From: Ectobius pallidus
Lineage: Eukaryota; Arthropoda; Insecta; Blattodea; Ectobiidae
Length of the DNA stretch: 64,000 bases
Reading direction: 5' to 3'
Assembly: GCA_964059195.1 (NCBI GenBank)
Contig: CAXKWD010000001.1
Coordinates: 155,360,532-155,424,531 of the forward strand
This document shows, in pieces, positions 1 to 13,095 of this stretch (positions are counted from its first letter, which is position 1; every line of letters begins with the position of its first letter). The position numbers and the translations under genes were made by a program. Under the pieces are notes generated by a model. The model made no database searches. It was not told the origin of the DNA and saw nothing but the letters and a program-made list of their open reading frames with translations.

Positions 1-1318
1 AGAATCCTCAAGATCATTATAAGAACCCCACATTTTGTACAAATTGAGAAATAAGATTATTTTTAATTGCGCAGTCCAGGCATTTATTGACCTATTGTGG
101 TTTGTTTAACATGCTGGTGCCAAACTACACACAGACATTTTAGTCTATAACACAGACCAACAGCCATTTTGGTATCTTAGAATTTATACCTATCCTTGGG
201 TATATTTAGGTCGCTGATGCCAAATGTGCCGTTATTTTTGCCCAATCAGTTTTATTTTTTGAGATATGGTATTACCATTATGCATATTATACCATTTTAC
301 GTTTGATATAAATAAAAAACTGCCTATTTGAAGCATCTAAATCATGTGAAGAAAAAAGCAACACACTAACATTACATTAACATTACACTAACAACATAAC
401 ATGGGGTCTTTAAAAAAATTGATTTATCACATACTGTATGGTCGCTTATGAGCTGTCAATTTGAGGGCCAAAAAAATAATCCAGCTTTTAGTTTTTCTGT
501 ACTTCGTACAGTTTTCGATCTACGTGTCCCAAGTATGGTCAAGAACCTTCACTAGCTATATTATCAAGCAAGAGTTTGTTTCGCTAGACTAAGAGTTCGC
601 GAATAAAATCTATATAAAAGTAGTGCTGGTAGAGAAAAACTGTTTACATATTTGGAATAAGCACACTAAGTATAGCCAAAACCCGGAAATCAGAGACACC
701 AAACAAAAAGTTCTTTTTTTGTTGGGCTGTGTTATTATCTGGTGAAACAACCCTCAGGTGTACCTAATTCAGTCTTTACGTGAGTATTTAAACTGCACAT
801 TTAAAGAAGGCGGGAAATGTAGGCGTGGCTCGAAAATGTCAAAGCATTGGTAAGTGAATTCTATTTTAGAATGAAAATGTTAAAGAGCTGTGTTTGCTAA
901 GTGTTTGGCTTGTTTACATAGAAGAGCTTGGCTATTCACTGCTATCTCTTTAAAAGAGCACAAGGGAGGGTAGAGAAGTATAAAAAGCTTGATATTGTGT
1001 CGTAGTCGCTGCGACTTGCACACTGTTCTCGTATAGCCTTATCAGAGTGCAGTTGCTAGATAGGCGCAGCTCACACTACGGTATTACTAAATATACCGGT
1101 GTCAAATTTATCGCAATTTATAGTAGCCTATGTCTATGCTATTCGTGAACAAAACAGAAAATAAATTTTACGGCATGTAGGCCTACCACTCAATGCACGG
1201 AGAAACTAGAGAATAGTTCTGACGGTCAAAACATCTGAAAAATTTAAATAATTTTTTATGCAAGTTAATGTAAAAGAATTACGATTAACGGCAGATGATA
1301 TTAAGTAAAAAAAACTAA
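1..1318. other. AT-rich DNA, nothing recognisable
   Basis: No coding-like frame, RNA gene or repeat family was recognised here. Reading frames are short and full of stops in all six frames. Confidence 0.6.
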
Positions 1319-1640
1319 ACTAAACTCCCTACATCCCTACATCCCTGGATGGATTTGGCCTACCACCCGACCGCTGCGTCATTTACCTTAGGCAGATGAC
1401 CGGATTAGGGGACATGTGGTTAGCATGCCGTCACCCACGGTCGATAATGGTGGTTTTCTATGACCGGAGCCGCTACTTCTCTATCAAGTAGCTGCTCAAT
1501 TTGAATCGCGAGGCTGAGTGCACTCCTACCAGACCTCCCTAACTCAAAAAAATCAGAGGTACCGGGGATCAAACCCGGGCCGACGGATCAGTAGTCAGCG
1601 ATGCTAACCACCACAAGACCACAAGAGACCACGCCGATAT
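1319..1640 (-). mobile_element. tRNA-derived SINE, family S1
   Basis: Read on the minus strand the right-hand end resembles a tRNA gene: an A-box-like stretch (TGGTGGTTAGCATCGC) is followed by a B box (GGGTTTGATCCC near 1568). The rest matches the plus-strand copy at 17717-18008 and the truncated copy at 19183-19322 along most of its length, which shows it is a dispersed family. Such elements are transcribed by RNA polymerase III from the internal boxes and moved by a partner LINE. No target duplication was clear. Confidence 0.75.
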
Positions 1641-2777
1641 TAATTAAAAGAAGAAAATTATGCCATGAGTGGCGTAAGATTGTAACATCCCAGGGTTACA
1701 GACACATGGAAAATACTACTTTTATTTTTAAAAAAAGTATGATTATTAAATAGACTCAGTTTGATAAAAAAAAATAAGAATGTTAAAATTTATTATGCCT
1801 ACATTTTTTAAATGTTAAATTTCTCACGGTAGTTGGTGGCTGAAAAGCATGCTCCACTCCATCCATATGTTGGCAGCCGTGCACAAGAAAATCAATAACC
1901 TCTTCTGCCCAAGTGCATACTAGGAAATGAAATTAACGTTGCACAAATTTGGAAGGTTCGTAGGTTAAAGCTATTTCTCTACCCTCATTGTTGTTAGGAC
2001 GAGGGAGTTTTCACCATACATTTTATAATTCATGAGAACAAAAAGTTTTAATAATACATATTTTAAAGCCATATAAACATTGTCGAAATGGTTAAATGAA
2101 TAACTTCTCAAAATGTTCATGCGAATAAAATCTCCATTTGGACAAAACATTCAGAACATGCAAATTCGCTAGCAGTAAGTTACTAAAAGTCCATGCGGCA
2201 GAAAGTAGGTTACATAAAGATGCAATGCCCAGGGGAGTTAAAATATTCAGATCATCTTCCATATTTAAAAGAGATATTTCAGAATTCGATATCGATGTTA
2301 CAATAACATTTTCATAAGGCCACCACATAAGTTATATGATAGGGACTCTATCCACTATTATTATTATAGGTATATAGAGTCAGATTGGTTATGTATTATA
2401 TTTGTCTAAATTAAACTACAATTCATCTGCAGGTTCAACACTTTCGGATATTGCTACTGATTTGAGATAAAAACCAATTCCTTGGAAATACGTGAGGATT
2501 TTTCCATTCCGTTTTAATGACATATTCCTTAATTTATGTATACTCCACTTTGATGAAAAATAAATTTATTCGCTTCATTATGGCAGTAGCCATCACAGGA
2601 TTTGTGTCACCATAGAATATGGACATTTTGCTTCCGGATATTTTATTATGGCTTATTTTGAAGCGTACACAATATGTTGATGAACCATTAAAATCCATGT
2701 TTAAAAAAAATATAAATCAATATAAGTTAACACATTACAGTACATATATTATATATATACTATTATTATTACTATTA

Positions 2778-2815
<38 letters not shown>

Positions 2816-3434
2816 TACTACTACTACACGCACCTCGTACCTATAATAATCATAATAATAAAGATAATCATAAAACAGAATAATTTAAGTAAACAACATG
2901 CAAGAACTAAGATATTTCTTTTTATCTACTTACTCAAACTTAAAATCCAGATATGTATTTAATAAATATGCATCTTCGATCTCCACTTACCTGAAAAAAG
3001 AAAAAAGCTCTTATTAGTTCATTATAATGAAACAAAATAAAATAAAATTAATGGATGCTGTCAGTTCAACAAATCTTTTCAAAAGTAGAATGATGTTATC
3101 TCACAATTTTTATTCAAATCGTGTACATGATCAGTAAAATATTAGCTTGATATGGTTCTTTAACCGTTTGCTGGTGTCGGGAATTTTCTTCCTTAAGAGT
3201 TATATGCTTGTAAATTTACTGATATCTGACTGTAACACCCACACATATATTTAGGCCAACTTGTACTGGCATCGAATCACGAATTTGGGAACAGAAAGCC
3301 AGTGTTTTATTCCAATTCCAGCCAACAGTACAAGTTGCATTCAATTAATATTTCACGAGTAAAATGCAATTATTAGAGAAAACTCCCAGTTATCTGTTTT
3401 GCTACTTGTATTGCAGCATGGTAACATAGGAAGG
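1641..3434. other. AT-rich spacer with one ATT microsatellite
   Basis: No gene or transposon was recognised. The only clear structure is an (ATT)n/(ACT)n tract at about 2757-2822. It makes an artificial poly-isoleucine and poly-threonine reading frame that I do not regard as a gene. Confidence 0.5.
2757..2822. repeat. (ATT)n microsatellite grading into (ACT)n
   Basis: A run of ATT trinucleotides interrupted by a few substitutions, ending in four ACT units. Confidence 0.9.
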
Positions 3435-3442
3435 CCTACTAG

Positions 3443-4288
3443 CAGTCGCGGAACAGAGAAAGGTTGGCCCCCCGTAAAGTTTAATTTGGGCCCCGTAAAC
3501 AAAACAAAAAAAATCGCGCTCAAGCATATCGATTCAGTAGCATTACTTCGACCACGGGAAACATTCGATGGGTCGATTAAAATTTGCCTGTGTTATTGTT
3601 ACCAATAAGCTATATTATTATTATGTTATTATTATTATTATTGTGGTATTACATTATTATTAAGCTTTATTATTATTGTTATTATTATTAGTCTACTATT
3701 GGTAGTAGATTGCAGTGTAGGAAATTAGGAAATAATGTACAGTATGTAATATTTTTTCATAGACAGCTTATCTCCATAATCATTCACAGGCATAACTGTA
3801 ATGTGCATAATCGTAAGGGTCATTGGAAGTGGCAAAGATGTAGTAGGGCCTGCATATATGATCTAGTTGTAGATATGTTTATTTGATCTGAATAGTATTT
3901 TCATATAAGTATTTTGTCTGAGCTAGTATTACACCAAGATATCGAATCTGATATCAACAAAATCTCTTTCCAAAAGACTACACGCTTTCTGTCCGGTTTT
4001 TCTATATACATCTTAAAAATTATTGTTTGACTTTCGTCTGGATTTACTTTTACTATCCACAGGATAAACCGCCTTTCAATTATAAATAATGAGATGAATA
4101 AATAAGCCCATTAACATCTCTTCAGGGCAAGTAGCGCTGGCCCAGGTTTACTCGCTGGGTGCTTTGCACGTCTCTCTATTAAGACAATCTATTTAGATGT
4201 TTTTTCTTCGCTTTTCAATTCGGGCCCCCTAGGACCTCGCCCCCCCCTTCGCATCGCGGGGTCATCGGAAGCTTCAGTTACGCCACTG
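3443..4288. mobile_element. Non-autonomous hAT transposon with 8-bp target duplication
   Basis: The 846-bp element is flanked by the identical octamer CCTACTAG at 3435-3442 and 4289-4296, the target size made by hAT transposases. Its ends are inverted repeats: CAGTCGCGGAAC on the left against CAGTGGCGTAAC (reverse complement of the right end), 10 of 12 identical, matching the CAGTGGCG ends common in hAT elements. The interior holds (ATT)n tracts at about 3617-3689 and no transposase frame, so it must have been moved in trans. Confidence 0.85.
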
Positions 4289-4296
4289 CCTACTAG

Positions 4297-5090
4297 GATT
4301 AACACCTAATCCTAAATCGAGATTTTGTATGACGACTTGTATGACGAGTTTTTCTATCGCGACTTACCCCAAATTCGAAGGTTATTTAGGAAGTCCTATG
4401 AAAATCCTTGTTTACGACACACCGGCGAACGATCCATAAAACACTCAAGGCGCAGTATTTGGATCATCCGTGTGATGCGAGAGAAATCAGAGGTAATACA
4501 ATGACTGCTCCAATGTTCCCTTTAGTTGGTGCAATACTTGCGTTGTATCCGAAAAGTCAATTCAGTTACTAATTAGGTATTTTTAAAAACATAAAACTTC
4601 TACCTACTTATTCACATATGTAGCATCCTATCTATAAGAATATTTTGGCATTAGGCTTACTTAAGAACCAAAAGAAACAGCTTTTGCTTCGTTATACAAC
4701 AAATTACCCTTGTAAAAATTCTATATACAAGAGGGAATAGATGGAACTTTTCTATAAATATAGTATGTATGATAAAACCCTCGTAGGTACTAAAAATGAT
4801 ATTGCATATTAATATTTAATTTGATTTAAAATTTAATATAATCATATTGCATGCATTTATATTTAATTTGAAAGCTTTTTCCAATTTTCTTTTCTAAGTT
4901 CGAAGATTTACTGAAGTTATAACATAGTATTAGTCCGGAAGGTAATTGATTTTTATTTGAAAACAGCAAAACTTTGCATCATCTAATATGATCTTCCTCC
5001 GCGTTCATCTTGAAATATGAATATCTTATACACGACAAATGTAACGGTAATCCATTACTTCGTTCTCCAATCTCAAAGTATTTTAGCAAA
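4297..5090. other. AT-rich spacer
   Basis: Nothing recognisable between the hAT element and the Harbinger-like element. Confidence 0.5.
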
Positions 5091-6249
5091 GGCCCGTTCT
5101 TACGATGTCCAGTTAAGTAGGAGTAAATGTTAACTGGTAGTTTATTTTACGGTCGGAGTAAAGTTCCAGTAAACGCTTCTTTGTTCTTATCATCCCCTAG
5201 TTAAAGTTTACTCCCGGTTAACGCAATCAGACAAAAGTCACAGCAGTTGGTACGAGCGTTTCTCAGTTGTTTGCAGCAGTTTTTCATATGTTTTCATTGT
5301 TTCGTGTGATTTTGCAATGGATAATGAGGTTATGGCTGATATAAAAAAAATAAAGAGACACAGCAATTTCTTTTCAAGTGAAGAATAATTGTTTCTGAAT
5401 GTTATCGACGAAAAGCGTCATATAATTCAAACTAAATAAACACACAGTAAGGTGTGGCCTTAAGAACAAAGCTCAAAAAGACGTATCAGAAAAACCTATT
5501 GTGAAATATATAACTTCCTCTGAATTTAATTATAGTTTGCAGTACACAGTACGGGCAGTAGTGTCCAATCAGTTGTCTTAGGCTAAAAAGGCCGCATAAT
5601 TTGCGAGGCAAGACCTAAAACCTAATAAGTTTGTTGTATGAAATGTGTAGCTAATAACTACAGGATATATTACGAGATGTTTTCAAATGAAATTATTAGC
5701 TCTTAGCATAACATTAAAATACATTATATAGGCCTATATAGTTTATATATTACGCTTATTATACAATTCCTGTTAAATAAGAATAAAATCCTCCTCAAGT
5801 AAAGTGGTTGTAAAAATGAAAAGAACGGTACCACGTTTCGAAACCCCATCCCCGAAGGATGAAAAACCCAAATATGATCTGATGTACGGATAGAGGAAGC
5901 AAATAGTAAGTAATTGTTTGTCCAAACTTTCATAATAATTTGATCTAGTTTTCAATATTGTTTTTATTTATTTTTACATATATTGGCATTGTTCTTCATC
6001 ACCAGTGGCATTACGAAAACAGCTAAATAACTTCATCTCTCCATTTTAATTCAGTTCGCAAGAAGCATAACCTCAAAAAATCCTCCGGTTAGGAGTTTAC
6101 TTGTACATTTTCCTACAGTAAAGATTACTGCCAGTTAAGAGCTTTTTACCAACAGTTAACACCTAACCAGATATTGTAAAATCGAACTGTCAGTAAAGTA
6201 ACCGTAAAAGTAGCCGTAAATATTTTACTGGAAGTGGTAATAACGGGCC
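5091..6249. mobile_element. PIF/Harbinger-like transposon, decayed
   Basis: The ends form inverted repeats of about 29 bp, 23 of 29 identical, beginning GGCCCGTT(C/A)TTAC. Subterminal regions on both sides are rich in related short motifs (CAGTAAA, GTTAACTGG, ACCGTAAA), typical of transposase-binding regions. The 1159-bp body carries the remains of a Myb/SANT-like frame at 5317. That is characteristic of PIF/Harbinger elements, which encode a Myb-like protein beside the transposase. No transposase was seen. A 3-bp target duplication is not evident: the 3-mers are AAA and GAG. The heptamer TTAGCAA occurs next to both ends but is offset on the right. Confidence 0.7.
5317..5470 (+). pseudogene. 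Myb/SANT-like DNA-binding protein remnant of the Harbinger-like element
   Basis: From the ATG at 5317 the frame reads MDNEVMADIKKIKRHSNFFS, then continues with SEE, a stop, LFLNVIDEKRHIIQTK, a stop, THSKVWP, a stop. The spacing F-S-x-E-E ... L ... V-x-x-x-x-x-I-I-x-x-K-x-T ... W matches the first helices of the Myb/SANT-like (MADF-type) domain found in Harbinger accessory proteins. In those families it binds the element's ends and brings in the transposase. At least three in-frame stops make it dead. The assignment rests on pattern memory, not on a profile search. Confidence 0.6.
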
Positions 6250-7071
6250 GAGTATTAGCAAGCACATATGTGTTATAATTTGGAGATAATTTTGTTTTGC
6301 AATACTCCATTGAGGGAAAAATATGTATACTTCTTTTTGGGGGAGTTTATGCATCACTTTAAAATAATAGGCTTACTCAATCATTTATAGCGTTTGGATA
6401 ACAAACCAGTAATATATTATACTCGTAATATGTGTTCTCGTTAATTCTGCTATAGTAATTATAATTAATTTTAGTGTGGTACAGGTTTTAATGACCTGTT
6501 CTGCGAGGTTATACTGTATTTTTTCCGAAGCCCACTAATAGCTTAACGTTATTATTTAAATTTGCTATGATACCCTCGGGCAACAGTCATTTATCCTCGA
6601 ACTATTTTTTACAACTAAATGCGAAGACAAGGTGCATGAATTGCACTACATGTCAGTTCGTCGAACAGCATGAGACCTAATGTAATCAATACTAACACCA
6701 TAATTAGTCCTATAGCCAGAAAAATTCAAAATCTTTTAATTAGTATTCTCTAGAGGTGGTACAGCATACAAATTTTCTAATGAAGAAGGTCAAAATGAAG
6801 TAGACCGATGTTCATTTTATTTCGGAAAATAAAACAGATTATTGTATTCAATCTATTCACAAAATTTGCATATTTTCGCTGCTATATTTTAAAAAAATGT
6901 ATATATTTTTGGAATAATTAATATATTGTGATATTATTTGATATATGTGGTTTTGTTTTACTAAGACTGTGAGTCATACTAATGCGCATAAAATAGAAGT
7001 TGCGGCAAAATTCGGAAAGCAGTTTACCATTTTAGACAAAAATAATGACGCACCCTAATCTATTAACTCAT
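6250..7071. other. AT-rich spacer
   Basis: No recognisable gene or element. Confidence 0.5.
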
Positions 7072-7150
7072 AGAAATGAGGCACTGCGCATGATCAGACA
7101 GGTTCACATGCGCAGTAAAATTGTCTGATCATGCGCAATGCCTCTTTTCT
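7072..7150. repeat. Near-perfect 29-bp inverted repeat (hairpin)
   Basis: The arm at 7072-7100 is the reverse complement of 7122-7150 with two mismatches, around a 21-base loop. Both arms contain a GCGCATGATCAGACA core, and the loop contains another ATGCGCAGT. The fold is strong enough to be a very small foldback or miniature element, or a hairpin RNA precursor. No coding sequence is involved. Confidence 0.85.
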
Positions 7151-10100
7151 AGGACTTAAAAATATATTGGTCCACTATTATTTCTGTCTAAGAAGGCAAG
7201 TGACCGTTGCCTTTAGGTAGAGATAAAGACATTCAAATAGAAAGATAAACAATTAAACATGTAAATAGGAAAAAATATAGCAAGATAGATAAGCAAACAA
7301 ATGCACAGATGAATGAATGAATAAGTTTTAGGTTGACCAACTATCAGACAGATAGAAAGACGGACAGATAAACAGTCAGGCAGAGAGAATTCTAAGAAAA
7401 AATAAATATGCAACTGATCACAACATAAGCTAGTTAGAATGTTTTTAAACACTTTATACTAATCATGTCGATGTTGGAAACTGTTTAAAAGACTTTCCCT
7501 TATGAGAGGAAAGTAAACCAGGTTAGGTGGCTGGACTATAGACAGACGGTATACAAACACAAGCTATTGTTAACTCCCGATTCCCTGGCCCTGCTTAACT
7601 AAGTTTTCAAACACGCTGATTCCCTCGTGCATAAAGAAGGCAGTCGGTACTACATGAAGTTTTTTTTCCATTCAAAGTTAATATATTCACGGATACGAAT
7701 TATTAGTAAACTTTGCTTTGACTGCTTTAACATGTCCAAATAATGTTACATAGAAATTCATAATTTATTTGCATATACCCCAGAAGCTTCAGGATCTCAG
7801 TACAACTCTAGAAGATTAAAATCTGAAACTCTAAAGTTTGTACTGTATATGTTACAGTATATACAATATTATATATAATAATACGTGGAAACTTGAATAT
7901 TACATCTTCATGGAAAGAGATACCTCAATGAAAGGTACAACTCATTTAGAATAGCCTATTCCTCGTTAGGCCCTTAATAATGCATCTCCTTCCTTATATC
8001 AGTGGGCGTTCCCTACAATCAGAATCAAAATCTCCTGCGGACACACTATATTTGTAAGCCTAATATTATTGTGAATAGAGTAATTATTCGAGGAAATTAT
8101 TCAAGGGCGGGCGTTCTATTTTATGTCCTATTGCACCTACTCTTGGGTCCCTCGGTAATAAGCATGTGCGAAAGAAGGCAGAAGAATGCTCGTATTCTTG
8201 ACATACTTTCTTGGTTTATGGTATCAGAAAGGATGGGTCACGACATAAATGAAAATAACTACATTCGATTTACAGAATTGGATACATTTCAAATTCAATA
8301 TAATGGAGATCAATATTAATTCATGTTAGATACAGGCTATTATTCCAAACATTGTTTACATATTTTTTGTTGATTTTATATAAATGGCACAAATAATGTG
8401 TTCAGTTGTTTCAGTGCCGGAAGGCTAGATACAATATCGGCTCTTGCGAGATAGGAAAGTCAGAAACGTAGGGATAACTTAACTGAGGTGCTACTTGATG
8501 TAGTGTCGAACGCGGTTTAAAAAAAAAGTGAGAGTTATCATGCTGGCCACATGTTCTCTTTCAATACTGCCACATGTTCTCCTTCAATACTGCCACCTGC
8601 CAATGAAGTCTCAAGAAAGAAGTAGACAGCAAAGTGCTCGGGTGATACGCCCTGTCCCTCTATGGGATGTAGCGTCATTGTGTTTAGTTTGAGTAAAAGT
8701 AACAAAATCAATAATTATAAAAACAAGGAGAGGGGAGAACTCACAGAGAGTTCGCGGAAAATTCGCATCATGTGACAAAACGTTATTGGTTAATGTCTTT
8801 AGCATCCGCCGTTACCAGGGTGTGGCTTGCTAGTGGAGAAGTAGTGTTCGTAAGTTCATGCAACAATAATATCAACATTTACACGTGAAATAACAAACTC
8901 TCACTGACATCGTAATAATTAGAGTATATCAATTAGCAAACAAAACATAAAGGATTCATTGTTCACGACGACCCCGCGGGACACCCACGCATATCTTACT
9001 CCTCTCTCCGTACTTGTATTTCCCTCTCATGTTTATTTGTTCAAGATAGAGAGGAAGTGAGTTGTACTGAGAATAAACAAACTACCATTATCTCGTTGAT
9101 GACATGTGTTTTCACGTGCGGACTATGACAGCCACGCCTCTTTGTCCTGAACAGGATCAAACTTACTTGGGATATAATATAGTTAACAAGATACGGTCGT
9201 GCGGCATAAGCCGAGTAAACGTCCCTACAACGAGAGAGGTTAAAGTAAGAAAAAAGAGTGAAAAGGGTAACTGAGTCCTGTAAGATAGTTGCCATGAATT
9301 TATGTAACAAATTATCCATTTATGTTCTTGTTTCTGATAGGTCGTATCGGATTCAAGAATGAATGAATTCTGAAATTCCAGATAATATAACACTTCATAT
9401 GGCAGTAAATATCTCTATGTAAATATTTAAAGTCTCAGAAGTAATAACAAACTCTAAACAGCTGCAGCAAACTCATAGCAAACTGTATTTGCAACTCGAG
9501 TCACCAAGTTAGATAACTTTCTAGTTTAATTATTCATTAAGATTAGTTGGTGCTTTGTTTATCTTATAGTCTCGTTGTATCAACACCAAACTGTATCCAT
9601 TAATCCCCTATACCGCCATGTTCTCAATATTCAACTGAATGCATTGCATAGGTCAGTTAAATTTGTTTACATAAGTATACGCTTGCTACATTAGGGAAAG
9701 AAAATAACCGTTACAGAGGCACCTTGTTTGAAGAGTATATCGTGAATAGACTATGTTTTTATTTCCTGTACACAGTAGGTATATAGGTAATTAAGTAAAT
9801 ATCTTAAACCTGAAATGTTCAATTTCGATGTTTAAATGATAATCACAGAAAAATCTTACAATACGGATTAACATGTAAATTATAGACTGTGCTATTTTAT
9901 CTGCACATTTTGAGGCGTTTGCATGCTTATACTGAAAACCTAAGTTTTTTTTAAGATATGCTACCCTCCATTATTTTTTTGTACTCTGTACCTCTGTAAG
10001 CGTTTCGTATTTTGGACCTTCTATTGTTATACTTTTTTCATATTTCGTATTTTTGAAACATTCTGTATATTGTATTCTTTCTAGCTGAGTGTAAGAGAAG

Positions 10101-11938
10101 GCGAAAGCTCTGTATGTATTATAACAGTTTTCGCATCTTTAACTGCAGACCTTTATTTATTCAAGAAAAATATTAACTGTCATAAATTTGTACATATTCC
10201 AACGTTTAGTCAGAATTATGCGACACGTAAATTCTTACAAACCTTAATTATTTAGATGCAACCATGTTCAGTAGGTTATCTCAAGAGTTGCATAATGTAA
10301 GCCAGGCAAAATTTAAATCTCTTTTGTTTAACTGGTCAAACAGTCAAAGAATTAGTGAATATTTGACACTGCTGTGAATATACTTTAACTTCTTCCTAAA
10401 AATTGAATCATATTGTACTCTTGACTATCACAAGAATCGTACTGGCATTGTATTATAATTTGCATTGTTTTAATGTGTGATTAAAAGTGTCCTTGTGTAT
10501 TTTATGTATTTAATAACTAGAAAAGATGTGCACTGCAACTAACTGTTGCTCATGGCATTAATAAATCATGATTACTGCTACTACCCTAGCCTTCAGAGAA
10601 TTGTTACTAAAAATGTTTCAAATATGCATTAGACCTTATTACTAGAAATGGTTGTAGAAATATTAAACAATAACGAAAGAATAGCGTGCTTAAAAAAATA
10701 TTTTCTTCATGTACTATAGTGGTGTTATGAGTAGGATTACATGTAATATCAAATTGATAAATGTGACAAATAAATATGTAGTCTGAAGTTCGTTAAATTT
10801 ATAGACAAATATTAAATAATTAAGCAATTACAATGTAATAGTCAACGTTTAATTCCTTAATTAGTCAAAATAAAAAATACCCTTCTTAATTTGTTTTAAG
10901 TTATAGCTAATCAAACCGAAAAATTCATACTTCTTTACAAAACTAATAATTACATTAATTTAGCATTCAGTTCACTTCCGAACACAAAGGCCTATTCAAT
11001 CATAAATAATTTTAAAAATCAAAATGAATGTAACCGCAGGCTGCTGATTAGTGCACTCTAATACTCAGCTGAAGTCATCGAAGGCACTCAACATGACGTG
11101 GTATTGCTTCCACTTAAAGTTAAAACCACTGAAATGATACTAAATTCAGGTTTTTAGTGTAGCTGGTAAAATCGTGAATTTGTTTTCAGATTTAACTGGT
11201 TTAGTGAACAGGCTATTTTGCTAGAGACGACTCTGATCCACAAACAATAAGTAATAAAAATTAAAACAATGTTACGGTATCTATAAAATAACTATGACAT
11301 GGGGCATATTAAGGTCTAGGAAAATTTTGATTTCGATCTCTGCTGGAAATTAAGAAAAAGTATAGAGCCAACATTCAGTCTCGAAAATCAGAAATAGGCT
11401 ATGTATCGTGAAAATAAAGCCTAGGCCTATATGAGTTTTTGTTTTAATCTACCTTGACAGCGCTTAAACTCGGTCTTCAGCTATTACAATAGGACTAACA
11501 ATAGATTTTATATTAATTTGATACGCGCCATAGGCCAAAATTTCTTTGTCAGTATGAAGTGTAATTTTCTCAGTTCCATTTAAACAATGATCGAAATATC
11601 ACAAAAATATACAGATTTTTAAATTTGTTTTAAAATTGTGTTCAGTGATTACTTGAAAATTTGTTTGACGCCACGGTACACGTAAAGTCTTTGACTGATT
11701 TTAAAGTAAGATAGGAAGTGAATCAATAACTGATGCAAAGCACTCTAGGATTACGTCATGAAGTACATTAGAGGTCTGTAATTCACCAGACAGTTATTGT
11801 CTAAAGCACTCTTCCTGCATTGGAAAGAAAAAAATCAAAGGAAAACATCCTCAAACTTAATGTAGCCATAATCGATGGCAAAGGGAAGTGATTTGAACAA
11901 TCGCATTTACTGAGCGACCATGAATCACGGTATACTCT
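7151..11938. other. Long AT-rich stretch, no gene seen
   Basis: About 4.8 kb without a recognisable gene. The longest frame (8002-8319, 105 codons, GTG start) has no family resemblance that I can see and no RNA-level signals around it. A 23-bp direct duplication sits at 8546-8591 (GCCACATGTTCT core). Confidence 0.5.
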
Positions 11939-12616
11939 TAGTATACTCTCAGAAAATGGCGTATTTGCAGACAGAGAAGAAAAATCTTGTTATTTTAAAA
12001 CCACTATTCATATCGACGGAAATTGAAAACTAAATGGATTTTGTGAAAAAAGGAACGCCCACAGAATAATGATGATGATAATAATAACAATAATAATAAT
12101 AATAATGATAAAGATAATAAAATTGAAAAATAAACTTTCTCTTGATTATGCAAACGCCACATCACCTCTTCTGAAGATGGTGTGAAATATTCAATGGATA
12201 TAGTATATATAATAGTTGGCGCAATGATCGAACTAAAAGTTATATGAAAACGAATTACATTTCACAACTTTATAACCTATCCTATATTCCTAGTACACTC
12301 TCAGAAAATGGTGTATTTCCAGACAGAGAAGAAAATCTTGCGATTTTAAAACCATTATTCATATCGACGGAACTGCAAACTAAATGGATTTTGGAAAAAA
12401 AAAAGTAACGACCACAGGAGAAGAATAAAGATAATGAAATTTTGAAATGGGAAAATAAACTTTCTCTCGTTTATCGTCATCAGTTACATGATCTGAAGAT
12501 GGAGTGAGATATTCAATGGATTTAGTATATAATTATAATAGTTGGCGCTATGATCAAACTAAAAATTATATTAAAAAGTATTTCAGTTCACGACCTTATA
12601 CCCTACACCTTATATA
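11939..12616. repeat. Diverged tandem duplication, period about 352 bp
   Basis: The segment starting at 11939 (GTATACTCTCAGAAAATGG) recurs from 12291 (GTACACTCTCAGAAAATGG). Similarity runs through shared phrases such as CATATCGACGGAA, TAAACTTTCTCT, ATAGTTGGCGC and CACAACTTTATA. The first unit also holds a (GAT)/(AAT) microsatellite at about 12065-12121 that explains most of the length difference. It looks like a local duplication by unequal exchange, not a transposon. Confidence 0.85.
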
Positions 12617-12984
12617 AATATGACGTCCGTAATAGACTTACTTTACCTTACATGTTACAAATACATTATATTTTACATAGATTTTGTACAGTATATAGCA
12701 ATAGTTAGAAAATATGTATTTAGGATAGAAAGCCAAGATAAATAAACTGAAATTAAGATATGTCGTAAAAAATAATAGCATAATAAAATGGCAAATCTTT
12801 CACACTGGCTGTGTGAAGGCTACACAAATGCAGTGCGAAAGAATTATCGTTCCACTGTGACCTACTAGTGATTTACTATGAAACCTGGACCTTTAAGTAC
12901 TTATGGGTTGTAATTGAGAACGGCTTGGTGGTATTGAGAAGGATACATGAGTCAGTTGGAGAATTTAATGTTATACCTGTACGT

Positions 12985-13095
12985 TGGTACCTGGTAACTC
13001 AATGGTAGAGCAGCGGCACAGAAAGAGAAGATCCTGGTTCAAATCCCGGCTATGGCATTGAATTTTCAGTCTGATTCAACCTTTCTATTAAAATA
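12985..13095 (+). mobile_element. tRNA-like SINE or tRNA pseudogene
   Basis: A D-arm-like A box (ACTCAATGGTAGAGC) is followed 40 bases later by a good B box (GGTTCAAATCCC, near 13036). The flanks do not pair into an acceptor stem and the T stem has a mismatch, so it is not a working tRNA gene. A short SINE head or a retroposed tRNA fits best. Confidence 0.6.

Noticed and set aside
2619..2846. Open frame of 75 codons ending in poly-isoleucine and poly-threonine
   Set aside because: It is the translation of the (ATT)n/(ACT)n microsatellite.
8002..8319. 105-codon open frame
   Set aside because: It starts at GTG, has no family resemblance or composition shift, and its length is within chance for AT-rich DNA of this size.
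12985..13070. Functional tRNA gene
   Set aside because: A and B boxes are present, but the acceptor stem does not pair and the T stem is mismatched.
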